A stretch of DNA of 64,000 nt, from contig CAVTDX010000079.1 of assembly GCA_963733345.1 (NCBI GenBank), positions 22,034 to 86,033 on the forward strand, written 5' to 3'. The notes under the pieces were generated by a model. That model saw only the letters and a list, made by a program, of their open reading frames with translations, ran no database searches and was not told the origin of the DNA. Shown piece after piece: positions 8,036-15,592 of this stretch. A program made the position numbers and the translations under genes. Position 1 is the stretch's first letter, and each line of letters starts with the position of its first letter. The stretch is from BOG-1155 sp963733345 (GTDB taxonomy: Bacteria > Desulfobacterota > Syntrophorhabdia > Syntrophorhabdales > WCHB1-27).

Positions 8036-8815
8036 TCAAAAGCCAAAACGTATGGTATAGGGCGCACGGCAGGCGACGGGCGCCCCGCCGCGCCTGGCCG
8101 GCCGGAACTTCGACCGCTTCATGGCCTCTACGGCAGAGGCGGCGAACATCTGGTCCGTCGCGTCGAGCACCTCCACCTTTTGCAGTTTGCCTTTTTCGTC
8201 GATCGTCAGCGAGAGGCTTACCTTCCCTTCCTTCTCAAACTTCTTGGCCGCAAACGGGTATTCCGGCTTCTCCTGATAGACGATCTGCGGTCCGTCCGCG
8301 TCGCCGAACCTCGCATTCGCCGGCCCGGCCGGGCCACTACCGCCCGCGCCCACGCCGCTGCCTGGACCGGTCCCGCCCGAGCCGGTCCCGCCGCTGCCCG
8401 CGCCTACCATGCCTCCGCCAACGTTCACCCCGGCGATGCCGACGCCTTCACCGCCTGTGGGACCGGGTGCCGCCTCGGCGACGATCTGCTCGTCGAGCAC
8501 GTTCCCCATCCCTCCGGACGGGGGTTCCTCTTTTTTTTCCGCTTGCTTGGGCGTCGCCGGCGCCGGGAGCGGCCGGGCGACCTTGGGAACCGACTGACGC
8601 GCCGCGAAGCGTTTGAGCGGCGGCTCACGCCGCTCACGCTCGCGGGGCGGCGGGGCAGGAGGGATCTCCTGCCTCATGACGACGACGTCGATGGCCCGCT
8701 GCTCGACCATCCGATGCGCCTTCTGCGAGAAAGGCAACGCCAGTACGGCCGCGTGAATGGCGAGGGCCGCGAGGCCGTATTTGATCCAGTTGCGCTGGGC
8801 CCCAAAACCAGCCAT
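8036..8815 (-). CDS. tonB: TonB-family periplasm-spanning energy transducer
   Basis: 259 residues. An N-terminal signal anchor (GLAALAIHAAVLALPF, residues ~14-29) bears the His that is conserved in TonB proteins. It is followed by a Pro-rich stretch (EIPPAPPPRER), a long Gly-rich linker around residues 100-165 with repeated GSGGTG units, and the C-terminal TonB domain with YPFAAKKFEKEGKVSLSLTI and AMKRSKFRPARRGGAP. The unusual feature is the glycine linker in place of the usual Pro-Lys/Pro-Glu rod. It lies directly after the sulfite-oxidase-fold gene, in the receptor operon. Confidence 0.9.
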   Translation of the reverse strand: MAGFGAQRNWIKYGLAALAIHAAVLALPFSQKAHRMVEQRAIDVVVMRQEIPPAPPPRERERREPPLKRFAARQSVPKVARPLPAPATPKQAEKKEEPPSGGMGNVLDEQIVAEAAPGPTGGEGVGIAGVNVGGGMVGAGSGGTGSGGTGPGSGVGAGGSGPAGPANARFGDADGPQIVYQEKPEYPFAAKKFEKEGKVSLSLTIDEKGKLQKVEVLDATDQMFAASAVEAMKRSKFRPARRGGAPVACRAPYTIRFGF

Positions 8816-8833
8816 ACTCCCCCGGTTGCGCTC

Positions 8834-9856
8834 CTACTTCGCCATTCGCTGCTCGAGCTTATTTACGACTTCTATCCGCTCTACCGCCTTCACCGTCCGG
8901 TCGGCGGCAAGGTCGTCGGGAGGGACAAGGAGAAACTTGCCGTTTTCCTCAATAGGCCGGCCGTTGAGCCTGTCCGCCACGACAATCCTCTCGCCCTGGG
9001 GCGCCAGAATTACTTCCCCGTAAGAGAAGAGCGATCTGTAGCCGTCAGGAGCGCTCGCGAGGATCACGCTGTCCGTATCCATTCCCGCGCTTGCCTTGGA
9101 GAGGATCTCCCGGAGGGAGACCCCGCTCAGGTTTTTCAATCCATGATAACCCCTGCCGTCGCCCACCTCCTTTGCGAGCACATCGATGCGCTTGTACCCA
9201 GACAAGTCCGTGATCTCCGTTGTCTTCCCATTGACCACGAGTGTGAGCTTCGGGGCGAAGAGCTTTTTCATGCTTTTTTTCTCCGCTGCCCCTTTCGGGT
9301 CGACCACCTCGATGCTCACCACGTCCTCGATGCTCCGGTCGGTAAAAAAGTCGTTCGCGACCACAAGCTTGGGGAAGACCACCTTCCGGTTGAGCTGGTC
9401 GAGGGCGCCTTGAGCGACTTCCATGCCATGGCACGCGCCGCAGCTCGTGCTGTGCGGTCTGATCGGCGTGCCGGAGACGGCCACTATCAGCTCCGACGGG
9501 TTCCTGTAGAAAAGCTCGCCCCACGAGATGGCCGCGGTCCGTCCTTCCCTGTTCCTGACGACCACGGCTAGATCGATAGACTTCGAGAAGCCCGGGGTTT
9601 GCCTTTGCACCGTCGCGAGATCGAGGAGCGTCCTCAAGGGGACGCCCCGGTATGTGAAGACGCCCCGGAACTGTTTATCCCCTGTGAGCTCGTCGAGCCT
9701 CACGGAGACCGACTCCATGCGGCTCAGGTCCTCGATGCTAAGGTTGAGGGGCTGTCGGACAGCCCCTCCTATGGTGAATGCCTGCAGGGACCCCGCGCCG
9801 GAAAACCACGACAGGGCGAGAACCGCAAAGAGGGTCAAGACGGTTTTTCTTCTCAT
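8834..9856 (-). CDS. Periplasmic sulfite-oxidase-fold (Mo-pterin-binding-like) protein with one CXXCH
   Basis: About 340 residues. A signal peptide (MRRKTVLTLFAVLALSWF) is followed by two tandem segments resembling the molybdopterin-binding domain of sulfite oxidase/YedY proteins. The first is FTIGGAVRQPLNLSIEDLSR through FRGVFTYRGVPLRTLLDLA; the second is around LSGVSLREILSKA and SVILASAPDGYRSLFSYGEV. Between them CGACHG (residues ~130) fits a c-type haem site. No obvious cofactor-ligating Cys of classical sulfite oxidases is seen. It sits between the TonB-dependent receptor and tonB, so a periplasmic role in capture or reduction of the imported compound is inferred, perhaps linked to molybdenum. 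The start is chosen at the signal peptide. Confidence 0.75.
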   Translation of the reverse strand: MRRKTVLTLFAVLALSWFSGAGSLQAFTIGGAVRQPLNLSIEDLSRMESVSVRLDELTGDKQFRGVFTYRGVPLRTLLDLATVQRQTPGFSKSIDLAVVVRNREGRTAAISWGELFYRNPSELIVAVSGTPIRPHSTSCGACHGMEVAQGALDQLNRKVVFPKLVVANDFFTDRSIEDVVSIEVVDPKGAAEKKSMKKLFAPKLTLVVNGKTTEITDLSGYKRIDVLAKEVGDGRGYHGLKNLSGVSLREILSKASAGMDTDSVILASAPDGYRSLFSYGEVILAPQGERIVVADRLNGRPIEENGKFLLVPPDDLAADRTVKAVERIEVVNKLEQRMAK

Positions 9857-9906
9857 GATAAGGCGCCCCCGCAAGTCCCTTTTCGGGATTTCTCCTTTTT
9901 TTTGCC

Positions 9907-11998
9907 CTAATAGCTGTATTTCACGCCGAGGAAAAGGTTCCTGCCCGGCGCCGGGTACCCGATCTGCTCCTCGTAGTTCTTGTCGAAGAGGTTCTGGACC
10001 ACGAAATAGCCCTCGAAATGGTCGTAGAAGACCCTCGAAATCCTTGCCCCCACGATGAAATAGTCTCCCGTTCTGAGTGCTTCCGTCGTTGGGCTGCCCG
10101 CGCTCGGCAACTGGTCCCACATGCGGCCCACGTAGGTAGCGGTCAAATCCGTCTGGACCTTCATCGTGGGGATGAGGTACTTCATGCTCAGGTCGACCTT
10201 GTTCGACGGAACATAGGTTACCCTCCCGGTCACCTGGCCAGTGCTCTGGTCCGTCGCGTCGGTATAGGTATAGCCGAAGCGGAAGCTAAGGTCCTTCGCC
10301 GGAAATATCTCGCCGGTCGCCTCCGCGCCCCAGATGGAAGATCTTCCCGTAGTTAAGATAAGGCGCCAGAGGGTTCGGCGCGTTGCGGTTGATCATGTCC
10401 GTCACGTCGTGGACGAAGAACGAGGCCTCTGCTTTTGCATACTGGGTAATGCCGCGGGAGGCGCCGAGCACGTAGTTGTCGCTGTGTTCCGGGCTCAGGT
10501 CGGGATTGCCGCCCTTGCTAGAATAGAGCTGGTTCAGGGTGGGAAACCGCTCCTTCCCCGCCCAGGAGCCGAAGAGCTTCGTGCTGTCTGGCAAGGTATA
10601 GGTGGCGCCGACCATAGGGTCAACCCTGTTGGCGCTGGGCGTCTGGCTCGACTTCGTTAGATCCTCGCTCGCCACGTCCCACCAGTCATAGGCCACGCCC
10701 GCCACAATGGAGAGGGGCTTTATGGGATCGAACTGGTTCTCGACGCTCACCGAGCCCGTGTAGGAGACGCTTTCCAGGTAGGGAACGCCTATCGCAGCCT
10801 GTTCCTGATGGTCGTCCCGCCGGTAGTTGAAGGCCGCCCTCAAGGTGTCGATAGGGAGCAAGTTGTACTCGGCGAGGAGCGAGCCCCCCTCCATGTTGTC
10901 CTTGTAAGTGCTCCTTGCTATTTCATGGGTCAGATCTGGATCGTAAAAGAAGTCGCCGACATCGACGTGGTTATGATAGAAGAGCTTGCCCTTGAAGGTC
11001 AGATCGTCGTTCACCTTCTGCTGTCCCGAGAGGTCCGCGCCCCAGTTGTTGTAGGCAGGCCAGGTCCAGAGCTGCGAAAACGCCGGCGGGCTGGGGAAGA
11101 CCATAACGCTGTTGTCGAGAAGAGAGGCAGGGGCCCCGAAATTGCTGCTGATATAATGCATGTTGAGATAGTATTGGGAGCCGGGCGCCGGCTCGATGCC
11201 GACCTTGGCCCAGACGCTGTCCATGTTAAAATAGGAGTTGTTGCGGACACCGCCGTCTTCGAGCACATATGTTTTATTGCCCCCCGGCCTGTAATCGACT
11301 TTCGTCGTAGTGGGCTGAAAGCCGTTGGACATGTACCACCCGTCCGACTGCTGGTGGTCATAGCCGAACCAGTAGCTGAATATGCCCGTCTTCATGCCGT
11401 GGGAGACGGCGCCCTCGAACTCCCGGTAGTCACCGATCTCCGCCTTCGCGTCGAGGGACGGCCTCTCCGTCGGCTTCTTGGTGATGATGTTGATGACGCC
11501 TGCCATGCCGTTCGGCCCGTATAATACCGACGAGACGCCTTTTTGCACGACGATCTTGTCTATCATGAACACCGGAATGGTGTTCAGGTTGAGAAATCCG
11601 TAGCTCGTCTCGTAGTAGGGGACCCCGTCGATCAGGACCAGGGTCTCCGTCTGGTTGAGACCTTGCAGGGAGATCGAGGGGCTGTTCTTTGCGCCCGTCG
11701 TCACCGTGATGCCGGGGACATGGCTCAGGGCTTCAGCCACGTTCTGGCTGTGGGTCGCCTCAATCTCCTCCTGGGTTATTATGGTCTCCTCGGTTACCTG
11801 CTCCGATGTGGGCAGCTTCTCTCCCTTCACATAGAGCTCGCCCAAATCGAAGGCTTCGTAGTTCTTCTGCAGGCCCGACGCCCCCGGCTGAGCCTCGGTC
11901 CCCACGCCGGCCGGCCCCTGCGCAACCTGCGCCCGAACAGCGGGACATAGCGAAACAACGATTAATAATGCCAAAATAATGCCGAATAACCGCTTCAT
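9907..11998 (-). CDS. TonB-dependent outer-membrane receptor (one frameshift)
   Basis: About 697 residues once restored. Signal peptide MKRLFGIILALLIVVS; plug domain with EALSHVPGITVTTGAKN and TLVLIDGVPYYE, then VVQKGVSSVLYGPNGMAGVINI; a long beta-barrel; C-terminal FLGVKYSY ending in an aromatic as usual for barrels. A GGAGG ribosome binding site supports the ATG at 11998. The frame breaks at a C run (10328-10331; one extra base), where LNYGKIFHLG should continue into AEATGEIFPAKDL. The barrel family resembles siderophore/corrinoid receptors; substrate is not evident from sequence. It heads the run receptor, sulfite-oxidase-fold protein, tonB, exbB, exbD, under the operator at 12290-12313. 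Confidence 0.88.
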
Positions 11999-12289
11999 AC
12001 CTTCCTCCCTTTCCTTATTTTCCATTCCTCCTCCTACGTGACCCGTTTTGGCGGAAATCATCCGCAATTCCCGGTAAAACGGCGGAACCTTCGCTGTCGT
12101 TCTGATGAGGAAACCCACAACCCTCTATATGTATCCGATGCAGTTAATTAGCACCGGTTTGACCCTCCGTGTCAAGACGAATATTACAAAAAATGCCAAA
12201 GTATTCCCAATTACGACTATCGGTTACTCGGTCGAAACGCGCGTTTCCGGCTCTTTTCGCTGCGCTTGTTCGGCTCGGAGTCCGCAATA
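11999..12289 (-). other. Long 5' leader of the receptor transcript
   Basis: About 285 bases between the operator-bearing promoter and the receptor ATG, with no gene. It contains a perfect 14-base palindrome, GAAACGC-GCGTTTC, at 12234-12247. A second possible promoter has TTGACA at 12170-12175 (minus strand), and the GCGGA-AATCA-TCCGC hairpin at 12051-12065. I see no cobalamin riboswitch core. A molybdenum-cofactor-type RNA element cannot be excluded by eye. Confidence 0.4.
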
Positions 12290-12322
12290 CGCTATATACC
12301 ATTAGATATAAAGCTCAGTCAA
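12290..12322 (-). promoter_or_regulatory. Promoter overlapped by a ModE-like operator, upstream of the receptor
   Basis: Minus-strand -35 TTGACT (12317-12322), 18-base spacer, -10 TATATA (12293-12298). A 24-bp inverted repeat at 12290-12313 has plus-strand halves CGCTATAT and ATATAAAG around 8 bases. Its position relative to the -10 (3 bases offset) is identical to that of the site at 2393-2416, 10 kb away. Two matching sites in the same geometry argue for a shared repressor of ModE type. Confidence 0.65.
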
Positions 12323-12378
12323 GTGTTTTTTCCCCGGCTCGCAAACCATCTCTCCATGCGACAAAAGACCGTTCCGCT

Positions 12379-13176
12379 TCAAAGGTCCGCAAACGTAGGC
12401 AAGCATGCCTTGCGGTCGACGCCCTCGCCCACATAGAGGACTTTCACCTCGACGCTATAGGTCTGCCGCATTTTTGCGTCGGTCACGACCTCGTCGGGCG
12501 GGCCCTTGTGCATGATCTGGGCGCTGTCCAGGATGGCCGCCTCCGTGGCAACGATAAAGGCCAGGTCCGGAAAATGGGAGGCCATAACGATCCCCAGGCC
12601 GTTTTGACGCAGCGACTTCACTACCCGGAGGATCATGACCTGGTTGCCCATGTCGAGATGGGACGTGGGCTCGTCGAGCACGAGGACCCGGGGCTCCTGT
12701 GCGAGGGCCCTGGCAATCAGGGCAAGCTGCCACTCCCCGCCGCTTAAGGTTGTGCATGGCCGGTCGGCAAGGTCGAGGATGCCGGTGGTCTCCATGGCCC
12801 GGTACGCGATCTTCCTGTCTCTCGTACCCGGCGAGGAAAAGACATTCAGATGGGGCGCCCGGCCCATGATCACGATGTCGCGCACGAGAAATGGAAAGCC
12901 CGGCGACTGGTTTTGGGGCACATAGCCTATGCTCTTCGCGACCTCAGAGGGGCGCATGGCGGCGATGTCGCTGCCGTCGAGGAGCACCGCGCCTTGCCAC
13001 CCCTGCAGCACGTTGCTCACGCACTTGAGGAGCGTCGATTTTCCTGTCCCGTTCCGCCCGAGGAGGCAGAGGAGCTCGCCGGGCCGGACGGAAAATGACA
13101 CGTCCCGGAAGATGGCGTCGGCCATGCTGTTCGTGTAGGTGAAGGCAAGATCGCGGACTTCGACCAGGGGCGCCAT
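12379..13176 (-). CDS. ABC transporter ATP-binding protein (FecE/BtuD type, system 2)
   Basis: 265-residue ATPase of a second FecCDE-type importer. Walker A LLGRNGTGKSTLLK, Q-loop YVPQNQSPGFP, signature LSGGEWQLALIARALA, Walker B RVLVLDEPTSHLD, switch His in ASHFPDLAF. The start ATG directly follows the permease stop. It is clearly paralogous to the system 1 ATPase but the C-terminal part differs. It ends about 66 bases from the -10 of the receptor promoter, so both systems and the receptor form one continuous minus-strand island. Confidence 0.92.
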   Translation of the reverse strand: MAPLVEVRDLAFTYTNSMADAIFRDVSFSVRPGELLCLLGRNGTGKSTLLKCVSNVLQGWQGAVLLDGSDIAAMRPSEVAKSIGYVPQNQSPGFPFLVRDIVIMGRAPHLNVFSSPGTRDRKIAYRAMETTGILDLADRPCTTLSGGEWQLALIARALAQEPRVLVLDEPTSHLDMGNQVMILRVVKSLRQNGLGIVMASHFPDLAFIVATEAAILDSAQIMHKGPPDEVVTDAKMRQTYSVEVKVLYVGEGVDRKACLPTFADL

Positions 13177-14203
13177 CTACCACCCCGACCGGCTCTTTCT
13201 GAGCAGATAGGCGAAGATCGGGGCGCCCACCAGGGCCGTAAGTATGCCGATCGGGATCTCCGTTTCCATGGCGGTGCGAGCTATCGTATCCACCGCCACG
13301 AGATAGGAGGCGCCGATGAGCGTTGCCACGGGGAGGAGCCGCTTGTTGTCGGGACCGACTAGGATGCGTCCTATATGCGGGATCACAAGGCCGATCCAAC
13401 CGATGATGCCGCAGATGGAGACGCTTGCCGCCGAGATCAGGGTCGCGCAGATAATGATCGTGGCCCGGATTCGCGCGGTATCGACGCCCAAGGCCCTGGC
13501 GTCTTCGTCACCCATCGCAAGGAGGTTGATCCTCCAGCGTATCGAAAGGAGCGTCGCGATGCCGACGACGATCATGGGACCGACGACGATCAGGTCCTTC
13601 CCTGAGGCGTTGTTGAGCGAGCCGAGGAGCCAGAAGACGATGGAGGGCATGTTGTTGACCGGATCGGCGATATATTTGAGCAGGGACGTAAAGGCCGAGA
13701 AGAAGGCGGCCACGATGATGCCCGCGAGCACGAGCATCAGCACCGGCGTTGTCCTGTAGACGCGGCTAAGGCCGTAGGTCATGAGCACCGCGAGCAAGCC
13801 GAAGGCGAAGGAAAGGCCCTGGATCGCGGCTATATTGCCGAAGAAAAGGATGGCCAATGCAGCCCCGAGCCGGCGCCCGCGGATACGCCCAGGATGTGGT
13901 CGGAGACGAGGGGGTTGCGGAAGAGGCCCTGAAACGCGGCCCCGGACGCCGACAGGCCCGCGCCGACCAGAAGGCCGGCCATGAGGCGGGGAAGGCGGAC
14001 CTGGAAGAGCACCGATTCGAGGGTGGGCTCCAGGTGCGCCTAACGGGGAGGAAGGGGGAGACAAGAATACGCACGATCTGGGCCGGACCAATCCTCAGCT
14101 GCCCGAGCATCAGGGAGACCGTCGAGACGGCGACGAGCAGGAGCAGGAGCAGGAGGAGCAGCCTCCCCTGGTCGATCCCGATCCTTTTCTCCCGTTCCGT
14201 CAT
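13177..14203 (-). CDS. FecCD-family ABC permease (system 2; two frameshifts)
   Basis: Restored length about 342 residues. The N-terminal part starts MTEREKRIGIDQGRLL with a first membrane helix. A middle piece (LFQVRLPRLMAGLLVGAGLS, then SASGAAFQGLFRNPLVSD) lies in another frame, and the C-terminal two thirds (from GAALAILFFGNIAAIQ) in a third. The breaks map near 14035-14043 and to the C run at 13863-13866; adding one base at each restores one FecCD protein. Family motifs include GDEDARALGVDTARIR and GIIGWIGLVIPHIGRILVGP. Partner of the ATPase immediately downstream; likely intact in the real genome. Confidence 0.85.
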
Positions 14204-14212
14204 CGTCGGCAA

Positions 14213-15323
14213 TCACCTTCTTCCCGGCGCGCTGAAGGCCGTGCCGAAGGCGCCGCTGAGCAGGTCGTGCGCCTGGGCGTCGCTCAGGTCGAAGGACATG
14301 CATTCCTCGTAGAACCTCTTTACTTCCCTGACGAGGTCCACGTCCCTGAAATACTCGGGATAGGCGATTTTCGCAAGCCATAGCGGGTAAAGCACCGCGG
14401 CCTCCGCGGTGGGCCGGTCCCAGATAAACACGCCGACAGGCTGTTTGAACACCTGCCTGTTGCGGATTGCCTTGACGTTCTTCCACCTCGGGTCTCCATA
14501 AAGGTCTTCCGCCTTTCCGAAATCGACGACCAGGATATCGGGGTCCCAGCCGAGCACCCGTTCCATGGACATCTCGGACAGACCCATATGGAGCCCTTCC
14601 TTGGCGCCCGCGGTGTTGATCGCGGCTGCTGCATCGATGCAGCCCGCCGTCAGGATGCGCTCGTGCATAAACGTGTCGCCGCCGAGCGTCACCAGGCGGC
14701 TTTGGCTGTAACCGTTGAAGACCTTCTTCCGCTTGTCCGCCGGGATAGGGCCGGTCCTCGACCTGAGAAACGCAATGTTCTTGTCGAGGTAGGCGATGTA
14801 CCGCTCGGCCCGGCTTTCTTTCCCGAAAACCGTCGCGTAAAAGCGCACCTCCCGCCTGAGAGAGTCGTAGTCTTCGTCCATGGTGCTTTCCGTGTAGGCA
14901 ACTGGTATCTGGGTCTTCTTCTCGACGATGGCGCCATCGAGCGTGCCAGCGATAACGAGTTGCGGGTCTGCCATGATCAGCTCTTCGACATTGATCTGGC
15001 CGCTTGTGCTTCTCGGCCCGGGCAGGTTTTTCAAGGTGGGGTCGAAGGCGCATGCGAGCTGCTGACCCCTTCAGGCTGTTCGTGACCGCGCAGATCTGGC
15101 TTCTCGCGCCCAAAAGGTAGATCATCTGACCGGTAGGCCCGCCGAAGAGAGCTACTCTCGTAAGGGGGTCGGGCGCCTGTATTCGCCTGCCCCGTTCGTC
15201 CGTGATCCAGCGGGTCTTTGCTCCCGGCGCCTTGCCCGCCTGCGCCGGTAACCTCGCAGGGAGCATAGCTGCCAAGAGACAAAGAATGAGCCAGAGGGCT
15301 CGCGATTTTATGCGCCTATTCAT
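14213..15323 (-). CDS. Periplasmic binding protein of FecB/BtuF-type ABC importer (system 2; one frameshift)
   Basis: Restored length about 369 residues. A near-perfect ribosome binding site (AAGGAGGT) precedes the ATG at 15323. Signal peptide ALWLILCLLAAMLPARLPAQA. The first lobe (ITDERGRRIQAPDPLTRVAL) reaches AVTNSLKG, where the C run at 15066-15069 carries one extra base; the protein then continues QQLACAFDPTLKNLPGP in the next frame. The second lobe includes RWKNVKAIRNRQVFKQPVGV. Paralogous to binding protein 1, sharing the DPRW..IKA..nRQV pattern and the final tryptophan-rich region. It is the first gene of the system 2 operon. Confidence 0.86.
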
Positions 15324-15411
15324 CCGGACCTCCTTGCGAGAAACCGATAGACGAGGATTACCGCAGAAGCGGCCTTACCGATCCAGACCGGCAGTGCTTG
15401 CGTTTGAAGAT

Positions 15412-15446
15412 ATTCTTGACACAAAAGCGAGCAACGTGTCAAGAAT
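15412..15446. promoter_or_regulatory. 11-bp perfect inverted repeat upstream of system 2
   Basis: ATTCTTGACAC (15412-15422) and its exact reverse complement (15436-15446) flank 13 bases. Each arm contains TTGACA, a consensus -35, facing outward in both directions. The element lies in the gap between binding protein 2 (minus) and the transpeptidase-ligase gene (plus), so it could be an operator for a divergent promoter pair. It does not match the ModE-like sites of the island. No good -10 is visible at 17 bases in either direction. Confidence 0.5.
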
Positions 15447-15592
15447 GATTTGAAATAACAAGTAGTAAAAGGTAATTGCGAGTAATATTAGCACGCAAAA
15501 TGGCCGTCCTTTGCAACGAACCGATAATTCTTTACATTGCTCCAGCCTTTGAGGTAAGAAGAAAGACGCAATGCGCGTTTTGAAGGGATGCC

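Noticed and set aside
7493..9571. 692-codon plus-strand open frame
   Set aside because: It lies antisense to exbB, tonB and the Mo-fold gene; its composition is the complement of real genes, with no family motif. High GC makes such shadows long.
12119..12378. Cobalamin riboswitch upstream of the receptor
   Set aside because: No B12-box core was recognisable in the leader, nor upstream of binding protein 2.
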